The notes below the pieces were generated by a model. The model saw only the letters and a list, made by a program, of their open reading frames with translations. It made no database searches and was not told the DNA's origin. 49,940 nucleotides of DNA from JAMHWD01 sp035911135. Lineage in GTDB: Bacteria > Pseudomonadota > Alphaproteobacteria > Micavibrionales > Micavibrionaceae. The translations under genes were made by a program, and so were the position numbers. Positions 42,501 to 49,740 of this stretch are shown here, one piece after another. Every line of letters begins with the position of its first letter. Positions within the stretch are counted from its first letter, which is position 1. The DNA lies in contig JAMHWD010000029.1 in the NCBI GenBank assembly GCA_035911135.1, forward strand, positions 1 to 49,940. Reading direction: 5' to 3'.

Positions 42501-44477
42501 GCGGGGCCGTTCAGCTTTAATGAAAATATCGCGGCCGGGACATCGGTTACCACGATGGCGGGATCGGATGTTGATGCGGGCCAGAGCCTCAGCTATTCGA
42601 TCCAATCGGGGAATACAGGCGGGATGTTTGCGATTGATGCGGCCACGGGCGCGGTTACCTTTGCCGGATCGCCGAATTACGAGGCGGTATCTAGCTATAA
42701 CCTTGTCATCCGCGTTACGGATGATGGGGCCGGGACGTTGTTTGCCGAGCGCACGGTCACCATCAATATCAATGATGTGAATGAAACGCCGACACTGGGT
42801 GCGGCCGGGCCATTTAGCTTTGATGAGAATATCGCCGCCGGGACAGCCGTTACCACGATGGTGGGATCGGATGTCGATGCAGGCCAGAGCCTCACCTATT
42901 CGATTCAAAGTGGGAATACAGGCGGGATGTTTGCGATTGATGCGGCCACGGGCGCGGTTACCTTTGCCGGATCGCCGAATTACGAGGCGGTATCTTCCTA
43001 TAACCTTGTCATCCGCGTCACGGATAACGGCGCGGGCACATTATTCGCCGAGCGCACGGTCACCATCAATATCAATGATGTGAATGATGCGCCGACCTTG
43101 GGCGCGGCCGGACCATTCAGCTTTAATGAGAATATCGCGGGCGGGACAGCCGTTACTACCATGGTTGGCGCGGATGTTGAAGGCAATGCCCTGACCTATT
43201 CGATCCAAGGCGGTAATACAGGCGGGATGTTTGCGATTGATGCGGCGACTGGCGCGATTACCTTTGCGGGATCGCCGAATTTTGAGGCGGTATCTTCCTA
43301 TAACCTTGTCATCCGCGTTACCGATGCCGGGGCGGGCAATGCTTATGCCGAGCAAACCGTAGCAATTAATATCAATGATCTTAATGAAGCACCTACGCTG
43401 GCGACGGCGGGGCCGGTGCAATTGGATGATGATGCGCCTGTTGGCACGTCCGTTATAACAATGGCAGGATCGGATGTTGATGCGGGCCAGAGCCTGACCT
43501 ATTCGATCCAAAGCGGCAATACGGGCGGCGCGTTTGCCATCAATGCCACAACAGGCGAGATTACGGTTGCTGCAGCGCTGGATTACGAGACCCTTGATAC
43601 ATATTCGCTCGTGATCCGCGTAACGGATAACGGGACTGGCAATTTGTTTGCTCAACGGACGCTGGTAATTAATCTGGATAATACCAATGATGCGCCAACT
43701 GATATTACGCTCAGTCATAGCATTGTGGCTGAAAATTCCGCATCGGGATTTGAGATCGGTACTTTTTCAGCGGTGGATGAGGAAACATTCCAGATACACA
43801 GCTTTAGCCTTGTGGATGATGCGGGCGGGCGCTTTGGCATTGAGGGTAACAAGCTGGTTGTGCGCGGCAATCTCGATTATGAATCAGGAAGAGAATATAA
43901 CATTACAGTCCGGGCCAATGACGGGGCAGGCGGGTTGTTTGAAAAAACCATGCGTATCGAGGTGAGCGATGTGTTCGAGCCGCCATCATTGAGCCACATA
44001 GAGCCGGAAGCGCCGCCAGCCCGTATCATTAGTGATATGCTGCAGGAAGAGGACGGGAAGAAAATCATCTTTGATGAAGGTTATATTCTGGGCGGCGCGC
44101 TTGGGACGCAAGATTTGATTATTACAACAGGCCTTTATGGCGAGGCACCGCAAATATTGCGGCAGAATACCACGCTGATGATTCATGATTTTGCGGCTGA
44201 TATGGTTTTTGAGTTTTCAGAAACAGAAATTGCCAGCGGATTAAATCCTGAGGCCAATGATACAGCAATGCCGCAAAATGAGAGCGCGCCACAGCCGCTT
44301 CATAACATGCGCGCCCAGCTCGAAGCTTTGGCGCGGATCGAGCAGGAGCGCGGTAAAGAAGCTGCCAAGGATGCGCTGGATAAGGCTGGAAAGAGTTACG
44401 GGCAGTTCAAGGATGTCCTGACCTATCATGAATCCAAACAAGCAAAATTGCGCGAAGCCTTGTTGAAATCATCCTGA
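36540..44477 (+). CDS. Giant cadherin/C-type-lectin-like surface protein, 2645 aa
   Basis: This is a very large adhesin-like protein. The N-terminus LLRELEKRLMFDASMP resembles the LEPR-XLL motif of long repetitive exported proteins. Next comes a LamG-like domain (about 34-257), then CSPG/NG2-like repeats (about 260-380 and 1221-1334), at least twelve cadherin-like repeats (GSDVDAGQSLTYSI, FAIDAATGA, RVTDNGAG motifs), two homologous jelly-roll modules (about 486-659 and 1334-1504), and two C-type-lectin-like domains (about 862-1020 and 1715-1875) with YYTNW and a final IEW. A 160-residue C-terminus ends in a charged helix. No ordinary signal peptide or RTX nonapeptides are visible, so the export route is unclear. 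A ribosome binding site is weak. Likely role: calcium-dependent adhesion. Confidence 0.9.
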   Translation: MSGIGKKESLLRELEKRLMFDASMPAIAGQVLWLDANDTATVLDAEGDNAASGGAFSGSVQTWQDKSGSGFHVTAAASTNRPTYTTGALNGLNALTFDGTTDWLRNTGATITGDDYTMFVVFNRTTATSRDAVFEMGNGSSRNAIFVNDTSGAGKINLYHNSTFYNPSSTYTANNYVIYSATINTNAYTQTQNGSTVATGTVPANRSTTTGIYVGNDSSGGDELQGLIAEIIIYDRDLSADERHDVETYLAGKWGLAITNAAPSVATNAGVTVNQGALTTVTSAMLSASDADNTDSSLKYTITDAVDRGTLFRDADSDGVIDAGETLTLASTFTQGDIDSGLIKYRHDATANYADAFSFTVTDQRATTAAATFSITITPLNNAPTLAAAGPFSINENVAIGTAVTTMAGSDSDIGQTLTYSIQSGNTGGMFAIDASTGALTFAGSPDYEAVNSYNLVIRVTDNGVGSLYAERTVAVNINNLNEGAPNIDGWTLISSEDFQGGATGWNDNTTTNGGATFTTYLGRFGGNTPGETITKSYALSSTQDYTIIEFDLYRIDDWDNEDFRLYIDGSEVFVRNFGTSAVTIASSSLGNVSWRVAEITNATGNLGHATSNDQIFRFTMTIQNNGNAAVSLGFGSDLNEAITNEAYGIDNVKVYEVGSAGSLPDLYVPEGTANAQAVFQLTASDPENDTISYSITGGTGSGIFSINASTGVISVSNTSLLDYESSPTLTLQVTATDSGTPALTDIVTLTIHVMDQNEAPTIPVQGPYDVAENSANGTVVATVTGASDPEGAVLVYSITSGNTDNIFAIDSATGEITVARNYLLNHEEGASYTLSVRVTDDGIPVRTYNRSIVINVTDSNEAPNFNAIQGILASTQGLQYSADTGNFYLYYDLASSIANARTYASAATILGQSGYVVTITSAAENEFVRLMAAGAGQTVWLNIEDNVTEGTWVWKGGPENNGVAYTGGATQAGYYTNWGTYLNNGGDQAQLRTDGFWDDVNGGTRRVIIEWTGSTLLAAYEQNTSFSIPENAALNTLVTTQTAYDADAGDTLTYSITGGTGSGIFSINSATGAVTLTNPGAINYESTTSYTLDLRVQDTAGLFSTRTITINISDVNETPTLGAAGPFSFNENIAAGTSVTTMVGSDVDAGQSLTYTIQSGNTGGMFAIDAATGALTFAGSPNFEAVSSYNLVIRVTDNGAGTLFAERTVTININDVNEAPVIVTNTGATINEGDTLVITSAMLDEGDPDDSGAGLTYTASGLVNGIIRVNGVTQNTFTQGDINAGLVEYVHNGGENIIGGFNFSLADGGEDGTTPATGTFSITVTPVNDAPVIEGWNLVSNEDFEGAVTGWTNNTTTAGNTYFSRYLGSFAGTGGAQTISKSYTLSTTQEYTVIEFDFMRLDSWDGEQFRIWVNDTQIFAQGFSTGATTISDGSSGVVSWQVSELTQITGNMVGANASWTDQMFRFTMTIQNGGASSVKLGFGSTLDQPITDEGWGIDNVKVYEAQDGGTPGPFSVAENTANGQTVARITAGDVEGNTITYSITGGTGAAAFAINASTGIITVANSSLLDYETTTSFTLEVRATDNGSPNQFDTKTITINLTNVPENTAPTVNAAGPFSVAENAANNTVVGTMSATDPEGNAITWSITAGNTDNIFSINASGQIRVNSNTNLNYEWDNQYVLTIRATDNGFGALFGSRTVTINITDINEAPTFDTHTMLLAQNPYLRYNATTGNYYQYVSTVANYATATSTANATTLLGVGGYLATSTSAAENSYIRSLAGTAQIWLGGSDTTAEGVWRWVNGGSESGAQFWQGAGSGAGGSAQNGYYTNWNGATQPDNAGGGVGEDFMVMIAAGTWNDVVGTGTNAYVIEWNGTAVQAALAALQNGPYSVAENSAAGTSVGFVESYDPDAGDSRTYSITGGTGAGLFSVNASTGEVTVASGADLNFEGTNSYTLNMRVQDAAGLFGTRIITINLTDVNETPTLGAAGPFSFNENIAAGTSVTTMAGSDVDAGQSLSYSIQSGNTGGMFAIDAATGAVTFAGSPNYEAVSSYNLVIRVTDDGAGTLFAERTVTININDVNETPTLGAAGPFSFDENIAAGTAVTTMVGSDVDAGQSLTYSIQSGNTGGMFAIDAATGAVTFAGSPNYEAVSSYNLVIRVTDNGAGTLFAERTVTININDVNDAPTLGAAGPFSFNENIAGGTAVTTMVGADVEGNALTYSIQGGNTGGMFAIDAATGAITFAGSPNFEAVSSYNLVIRVTDAGAGNAYAEQTVAININDLNEAPTLATAGPVQLDDDAPVGTSVITMAGSDVDAGQSLTYSIQSGNTGGAFAINATTGEITVAAALDYETLDTYSLVIRVTDNGTGNLFAQRTLVINLDNTNDAPTDITLSHSIVAENSASGFEIGTFSAVDEETFQIHSFSLVDDAGGRFGIEGNKLVVRGNLDYESGREYNITVRANDGAGGLFEKTMRIEVSDVFEPPSLSHIEPEAPPARIISDMLQEEDGKKIIFDEGYILGGALGTQDLIITTGLYGEAPQILRQNTTLMIHDFAADMVFEFSETEIASGLNPEANDTAMPQNESAPQPLHNMRAQLEALARIEQERGKEAAKDALDKAGKSYGQFKDVLTYHESKQAKLREALLKSS
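42478..43386 (+). repeat. Three near-identical 303-bp cadherin repeats
   Basis: Units start at 42478, 42781 and 43084, each 101 codons long, with long stretches of identical DNA; a diverged fourth follows to about 43690. The unit at about 39888-40190 in the same gene is also nearly identical, which indicates recent copying or gene conversion inside the gene. Confidence 0.9.
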
Positions 44478-45611
44478 AGATGATTTCCGGTTATAAACAT
44501 TCAACGTTTGTTCCACAATTTTATTTACATCAAATTTGCGTTCGGCAAGCTCTCGGCTGGCCCGGCCCATGGCGCGGCGCTGATCATTATCTTTTAGTAA
44601 TTGTGTCATGGCTTCGCATGTTGCAGACGCATTCCTGATGGGGATTAAAAGGCCGCTGATGCCCTGATCAACGGTCTCGCGGCATCCGGTATGATCGGTC
44701 GTAATCACGGCACGTCCGGCGGCGCAGGCCTCGATCATCACGCGCGGCACGCCTTCGCCGTAATAGGAAGGATAGACAATCAGATTGGCCGATGACAAAA
44801 GTCCCGGCATATCATCCACCCGGCCCAGCCATTCGACAGTGCCATCGCGGGTGAATTCATCCATTTCTTCCTGCGTATGCGCTTTGGGGTTATGAGCGGT
44901 CAGGCCGCCCGCGATAAGAAATCGTGCGTCAATCCCCGCAGCCTTGGCCATTTTTGCAGCTTCTACGAATATGGATACGCCTTTTTCCCGCACAAGGCGT
45001 GTAGGCATCAAGACAACGGAGGGGTTATTTACGGGTTCTTCGGTATGGTTAAAGCGGGTCAGGTCCACGCCGGAGCTTATCACCAGATACGCATTGCCGG
45101 GACGCACAAAACCAGAGCTTATCATGCGCTGACGGTCATCTTCATTCTGGAAGATGAGACGTGCCTTTGGATTTTTCAGGACAAGCTTTAATAGCGGCGA
45201 GAGCGCAGCGCGGATCAGGCGCGGTTTCAGGCCATCCCCATGAAAAAGATAACCCAGACCGGCAATGGTATAAATGATCTCGAAATCTTTCAGGCCCAAT
45301 CGCGCCAGCCCCACGATAAAGGCGTATTTCAATGTGATGGTGTGGAGAATATCGGGGCGCTGGTCCTTGATAAGGCGGCGGATATTGGCAATTGTTTTCA
45401 AGACGCTAAGGGGGCCGAATTTATGGCGCGGCTGGGCAATGGGGATCAATGGGAATTGATCAAAAACAGGATCGTTGATTTTGAGACCATCACCGATCGT
45501 TGCCAGCGTGACATCATAGCCTTGCGCCTTGGCGCCTAGTGCCACGGGCATGCGGCTGCGCCAATCGGACTGGTCGAAAATATATAAAAGTTTTTTCTTG
45601 CCCGCATTCAT
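44469..45611 (-). CDS. Glycosyltransferase, GT4-like family
   Basis: This is a retaining GT-B glycosyltransferase of 380 residues. The N-domain begins KKLLYIFDQSDWRSRMP. The C-domain has the nucleotide-sugar site motifs PTRLVREKGVSIFVEAAKM, VEWLGRVDDMPGLLSSANL and the EX7E-like PSYYGEGVPRVMIEACAAG. It probably adds a sugar to a lipid-linked or surface glycan in the cytoplasm. The ATG at 45611 overlaps the TGA stop codon of the asparagine synthetase gene in an ATGA, so the two are translationally coupled. Its end overlaps the convergent giant adhesin gene by 9 bp. A role in surface polysaccharide or in glycosylating the adhesin are both possible, without direct support. Confidence 0.88.
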   Translation of the reverse strand: MNAGKKKLLYIFDQSDWRSRMPVALGAKAQGYDVTLATIGDGLKINDPVFDQFPLIPIAQPRHKFGPLSVLKTIANIRRLIKDQRPDILHTITLKYAFIVGLARLGLKDFEIIYTIAGLGYLFHGDGLKPRLIRAALSPLLKLVLKNPKARLIFQNEDDRQRMISSGFVRPGNAYLVISSGVDLTRFNHTEEPVNNPSVVLMPTRLVREKGVSIFVEAAKMAKAAGIDARFLIAGGLTAHNPKAHTQEEMDEFTRDGTVEWLGRVDDMPGLLSSANLIVYPSYYGEGVPRVMIEACAAGRAVITTDHTGCRETVDQGISGLLIPIRNASATCEAMTQLLKDNDQRRAMGRASRELAERKFDVNKIVEQTLNVYNRKSSSG

Positions 45612-47554
45612 ATTGTGGGTTTCCATCTTTCCTTCCAGGCCTGAAACATCAGCACGTTCCAGAGCTTTTCCGCGTGATTGCCGGACCCTGATTTATGCGC
45701 CTGCCAAAGCGGCGCTATCAGATCGGCATTCAATAGATTATCAGCGCGCAATGATTTTTCATCCAGCAAATTCTCGGCCCAGTCCTTGAGCGGCCCGCGC
45801 AGCCAAAGCCCTGTCGGCATGGCAAAACCCTGTTTCGGACGTTCGAAATATTCCGGCGGAATATGGCGCGCCAGCATCTGGCGCAGCAGCCATTTTCCTT
45901 TGCCGTTTTTGATTTTTAAAGTCTCCGGCAGGGTCCAGACATATTCAAATATGCGTGTATCCAGAAGCGGGGCGCGCGCTTCGAGCCCCACAGCCATGCT
46001 GGCGCGATCAACCTTGACCAGAATATCATTGGGCAAATAAGAAAGGGCATCTCGCGCCATCATATTTTCCGCAAAAGACAGGCCTTCGGCATGAAGTGTT
46101 TCATCGGTAAGCGGGATAAGTGGTTCAATGCCGCCTCGTATCAGTGCGGCGGGATTTTTCCAGAGGCTTAAGAGATGCATATACAGCGCTTCGGGCGATC
46201 CCAGATGAAACGCCTCGGCCGCCTTATGGATGCGAATGCCGGGAGCTGGCAGGAAAGGTACGATTTTATCCCATGTTGCAGGGGCAAGGGATGTTACCCC
46301 GGCCGCCATGATCCGGCGCAAGGGGGCGGGCATCATTTTCATCCGTGACCAAAGATATGGCGCGGTGATATGACGGTTATATCCGCCCAGCATTTCATCC
46401 CCGCCATCACCCGATAGCGCAACCGTTACATCGCGGCGCGCAAATTTGGAGACGAGGTAAGTCGGAATGGCCGAGATATCGGCAAAAGGCTCACTATAAA
46501 TTTGCGGCAACAAGGGCACGACATCCAGTGCGTGCTGCCCGGTCACATATAATTCATGGTGATCTGTACCCAGATGTGCTGCAATTTTTTTGGCGTATTT
46601 GGCTTCGTTAAAACCGCCTTCCTCAAAGCCGATCGTATAGGTCTTGATGGGCCGGGATGATTGTTTTTGCATCAGGGCCACAACGGCCGAGCTGTCAATC
46701 CCGCCGGATAGAAACGCGCCCAGCGGCACATCGGAAATCATGCGTTCCCGAACGCAATCATCCAGCAGATTTTCAAAATCCCGGATGGCGGTGGCTTCAT
46801 GGCCGTCAAACATCCTGAGGCGCGATTGTGTGATAACTTCGGCCATATTCCAGTAGGGGATCATCTGCGGGATCAGATTTTGCCCCGGATTCATGTTATC
46901 GAGCTTGAGAGAAAGCCTGTGGCCGGGCAGCAGCGCGAAGGCGTTTTTATAAATGCTTTGCGGCGCAGGCACGCAGGCATAGCGCATGTATAGGGTTAAG
47001 GCATCGCGATTGAGAGCCGGTTTAAAATTCTCATGCGCCCGGAAGGATGACAGGTCGGATCCGAATAATACTGTCTCGCCGGCCCAGCCGATATAGATCG
47101 GCTTTTTGCCCATCCGGTCGCGCGCAAAATGCATGACCCGTTCCTGCCGATCCCAAAGAGCAAAGGCAAACATGCCATTAAATTTCTGCAAGGATTGATT
47201 AAGACCCCAATGCTCGATGGCGGCCAGCATGACTTCGGTATCCGAGCGGCCCCGGAAACGGATGCCTGCCGATTCAAGATCGCGGCGCAGGTTAAGAAAA
47301 TTATAAATCTCGCCGTTAAAGACGATGATGAAACGTCCGCTGGCCGAGGCCATGGGCTGTGCGCCTTCGGGCGAGAGATCAATAATCGAGAGGCGGCGAT
47401 GGCCCAGCAGAACAGCGCAATCCGGGTCCTGCCAGATATCACCGGCATCCGGGCCGCGGTGTAGGATGGTGGCCAGCATGGCTTCGCCGATACCGCGCAT
47501 TTCCCGCGCCGGGCTTTGCATCCGTGCTGCCATAAATCCGGTAATACCGCACAT
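45608..47554 (-). CDS. asnB: Asparagine synthetase (glutamine-hydrolysing)
   Basis: This 648-residue protein is an AsnB-type amidotransferase. Cys2 (MCGITGF) is the glutaminase nucleophile, and the class II domain has HRGPDAG, HRRLSIIDLS and FNGEIYNF. The synthetase domain has GAFLSGGIDSSAVVALM as the ATP-pyrophosphatase loop and ALSGDGGDEMLGGYNRH. It makes asparagine from aspartate, or in the polysaccharide-associated subfamily amidates a uronic acid or related sugar. Coupled to a glycosyltransferase gene and divergent from a hypothetical gene, it fits a surface-glycan unit better than a lone asparagine pathway, but both remain possible. Confidence 0.93.
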   Translation of the reverse strand: MCGITGFMAARMQSPAREMRGIGEAMLATILHRGPDAGDIWQDPDCAVLLGHRRLSIIDLSPEGAQPMASASGRFIIVFNGEIYNFLNLRRDLESAGIRFRGRSDTEVMLAAIEHWGLNQSLQKFNGMFAFALWDRQERVMHFARDRMGKKPIYIGWAGETVLFGSDLSSFRAHENFKPALNRDALTLYMRYACVPAPQSIYKNAFALLPGHRLSLKLDNMNPGQNLIPQMIPYWNMAEVITQSRLRMFDGHEATAIRDFENLLDDCVRERMISDVPLGAFLSGGIDSSAVVALMQKQSSRPIKTYTIGFEEGGFNEAKYAKKIAAHLGTDHHELYVTGQHALDVVPLLPQIYSEPFADISAIPTYLVSKFARRDVTVALSGDGGDEMLGGYNRHITAPYLWSRMKMMPAPLRRIMAAGVTSLAPATWDKIVPFLPAPGIRIHKAAEAFHLGSPEALYMHLLSLWKNPAALIRGGIEPLIPLTDETLHAEGLSFAENMMARDALSYLPNDILVKVDRASMAVGLEARAPLLDTRIFEYVWTLPETLKIKNGKGKWLLRQMLARHIPPEYFERPKQGFAMPTGLWLRGPLKDWAENLLDEKSLRADNLLNADLIAPLWQAHKSGSGNHAEKLWNVLMFQAWKERWKPTI

Positions 47555-47628
47555 GATTGATCTATTTTCTTGTGATGGAGTTCATTTTCAGCGAAAATCA
47601 TACCCTTAAAAAGGCCGGAAAGGTATCC

Positions 47629-48252
47629 ATGAATATAGATTTATTGCTCACGGAAAAGGGCGAGGCCGGATTGATTGCGGGCGAGAATTTCATCCAGAAA
47701 ATCGCCGGCGTGGTTCTAGATACGCAAACTGGGCTGTTCACCTTTGAATTTGCCGATATGGATTACATGGACCTAAATATCCCCGTGGATCCTTATTATT
47801 TCCAGCATCTGGACCTTAATCCGCTCATTCATATCGGGGCGGTGGTCAATGGCAATATCGCGCAGGCCTATCAAGCCCCGCTGATGTTCAGCGACGATCC
47901 TTACCGCAATCAAAATGCCAAGCCGAAAATTCCGGATAACCCCTTGATGGCTTTTGGATATTTCCTGAAAAACTGTATTGCCGGCCAGCCGGTCCACCGC
48001 GAGGATCTGGGTGATGAGGAGGCGATGGGTTGTATTTTGGGCGATGCCAGCCCGGCCAGCCTGCAATTTGCCCCGCATCTGGCGCGCCGTCACCAATTGG
48101 AGGCCAAGCCGACCATTGCCCCTGTTAATGCGCCCGGAATGGGGCTGGGCGGGTCTTCATCGGGCGGCTCTGGCGGCGGTGCAATCCGGCGCATGGGCGG
48201 GATAGGGCGGCCGGATGATAACTCATCCGATGATGGAACCAAGAAGAAGTAG
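47629..48252 (+). CDS. Hypothetical protein with Gly/Ser-rich end, 207 aa
   Basis: I do not recognise this protein. The ATG at 47629 has GGAAAGG upstream and begins NIDLLLTEKGEAGLIAG. The body looks like an alpha/beta domain (FTFEFADMDYMDLNIPVD, FQHLDLNPLIHIGAVVNG, MFSDDPYRNQ) of about 165 residues, followed by a tail rich in Gly, Ser and Arg (GLGGSSSGGSGGGAIRRMGG). No signal peptide or membrane segment. A longer start at 47557 would add 24 residues with no ribosome binding site. It diverges from asnB with 74 bp between and precedes dps by about 34 bp. Confidence 0.7.
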   Translation: MNIDLLLTEKGEAGLIAGENFIQKIAGVVLDTQTGLFTFEFADMDYMDLNIPVDPYYFQHLDLNPLIHIGAVVNGNIAQAYQAPLMFSDDPYRNQNAKPKIPDNPLMAFGYFLKNCIAGQPVHREDLGDEEAMGCILGDASPASLQFAPHLARRHQLEAKPTIAPVNAPGMGLGGSSSGGSGGGAIRRMGGIGRPDDNSSDDGTKKK

Positions 48253-48286
48253 CGGCAATTTATATAGAGTGTAAGGAGCATTCATC

Positions 48287-48727
48287 ATGGCAAACAAGGT
48301 AGCAGATGCGCTGGGCAAGGTTCTGGCCGATACGTTTATTCTGTATTTCAAAACGCATAGTTTTCACTGGAATGTCACGGGGCCGAATTTCAAGGCGCTG
48401 CATAGCCTGTTTGAAGAACAATATAATGAAATGTGGACAGCCACGGATGAAATTGCCGAGCGTATCCGCGCCTTGGGTGATTTTGCGCCCAATAATATGG
48501 AGGAGCTGATCAAGAAGGCCTCGCTACGTGGCTCCAGCCAGACACCTGATGCAGCCGCCATGATCGAGATGCTGGCCGAGGATCACCGCACCCTGTCCAA
48601 ATCTATCGCCAAGGCGATCAAGATCGCGCAGGAAAAAGGCGATGAGGGCAGCGCCGATATCCTGATTAATCGCCAGCAGGCCCATGACAAGGCGGCCTGG
48701 ATGCTGGAAAGCTCTATGGATAAATAG
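48287..48727 (+). CDS. dps: Dps-family DNA-protecting mini-ferritin
   Basis: Dps oxidises Fe(II) with peroxide, stores iron in a dodecamer and shields DNA during starvation. The 146-residue protein contains the ferroxidase ligands with the canonical spacing: His27, His39, Asp54 and Glu58, within SFHWNVTGPNF, ALHSLFEEQY and ATDEIAERIRALG. AAGGAG lies upstream of the ATG. It may share a promoter with the preceding hypothetical gene. Its stop codon is 18 bp before the EamA-like gene. Confidence 0.96.
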   Translation: MANKVADALGKVLADTFILYFKTHSFHWNVTGPNFKALHSLFEEQYNEMWTATDEIAERIRALGDFAPNNMEELIKKASLRGSSQTPDAAAMIEMLAEDHRTLSKSIAKAIKIAQEKGDEGSADILINRQQAHDKAAWMLESSMDK

Positions 48728-48745
48728 GGGCGGCGCGTATCGAAT

Positions 48746-49636
48746 ATGGGGGTTGCGGGGGATTATTCATGGGCTTTGCTGGGGCTGGTTACGGCCTGTC
48801 TGACATCGACCATGATGCTCATGCAGGAGCGTTTCAAGGTTGATGGCTATGCCCTGCCATTCTGGATCAAGATATCCTGCATTATCGTTACGCTACCCTT
48901 CGTTGTGTTATTCGGAATACCGGCAGATCCGTTGTTTTATGTTTATCTGGGGCTGACGGCTCTTTTATATGCCATATCGGATGTGGTGTTTTTTACAGCC
49001 ATCCCCAAAACCAGCGCGGGTGCTGTGGCGCGGCTTGTGCCCACCGCTTCGGTGTTCAGTTTTATCATCTGGTTTGCGATTGACCCGGCGCTGTTGACGA
49101 AATATATGGCCGCGCCTGTGATATCGGCATTGATTTTCATGACTTTATGTCTGTTTGCCTATTTTGCCTTTCGCCTGAAAAAATGCACCGTCACCATGGA
49201 AACGATACGGTGTGTCTGGTTTGTGATTCTGGCGGCCACCATAGGGCCATTATTGACCAAGCTCACGACCTATCATGCTGATATGAAGCAGGCGATCTAT
49301 GCCTATGTTTTCTTTCAGGCGCTGATGATGGTGATCTTATGGTATATATTCCTGCTGGTCCGCCGCCCTATCCCGATGTCCGTATTTTTTGCCCCGGCCA
49401 CGATCCGCCCCGGTTTGCTGATCGGTCTGGTGGCTGCGGCCATGGTTTTGATGAAATTCACCATCTTTTATTATGTCGATAATCCGGCTTATATCCCGGC
49501 CATTGTGGCTCTGGATTCTGTCATTATTATTGCCTATTACAAGCTGCGCGGGATTCGCCATGAGGGGGATATTATCTCCGGGCTGGGGATTGTGGCCTGC
49601 GCGGTCCTGCTGATTGTCCTGAAAGCGCAGGTATAG
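48746..49636 (+). CDS. EamA/DMT-like membrane transporter
   Basis: This is a hydrophobic protein of 296 residues with about ten transmembrane helices, in the arrangement of the drug/metabolite transporter superfamily: short helices in two repeats of five, with DVVFFTAIPKTSAGAVARLVPT as the conserved helix-3/4 segment and VDNPAYIPAIVALDSVIIIA in the second half. The substrate is unknown. It follows dps by 18 bp with GGGGCGG upstream of the ATG and precedes the tuf promoter. There is no further context for its role. Confidence 0.8.
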   Translation: MGVAGDYSWALLGLVTACLTSTMMLMQERFKVDGYALPFWIKISCIIVTLPFVVLFGIPADPLFYVYLGLTALLYAISDVVFFTAIPKTSAGAVARLVPTASVFSFIIWFAIDPALLTKYMAAPVISALIFMTLCLFAYFAFRLKKCTVTMETIRCVWFVILAATIGPLLTKLTTYHADMKQAIYAYVFFQALMMVILWYIFLLVRRPIPMSVFFAPATIRPGLLIGLVAAAMVLMKFTIFYYVDNPAYIPAIVALDSVIIIAYYKLRGIRHEGDIISGLGIVACAVLLIVLKAQV

Positions 49637-49652
49637 CCTTTAAAATAACCCA

Positions 49653-49681
49653 TTGACAGGGCGGGTGTATTTTCTTAAAAC
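49653..49681 (+). promoter_or_regulatory. Candidate tuf promoter
   Basis: TTGACA (49653-49658), a perfect -35, is followed after 17 bp by TAAAAC (49676-49681). A short hairpin GGGCG-CTT-CGCCC (49701-49713) and AAGGAG lie between it and tuf. This suggests that this tuf copy is transcribed on its own. Confidence 0.6.
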
Positions 49682-49740
49682 TGGCCGACATTATAACTTA
49701 GGGCGCTTCGCCCACCCACGAGCTTTAAGGAGCAAAAAGA

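Noticed and set aside
43985..44477. RTX or autotransporter secretion signal at the end of the giant adhesin
   Set aside because: No GGxGxD nonapeptides, beta-barrel pattern or terminal aromatic residue were found. The end is a charged helix.
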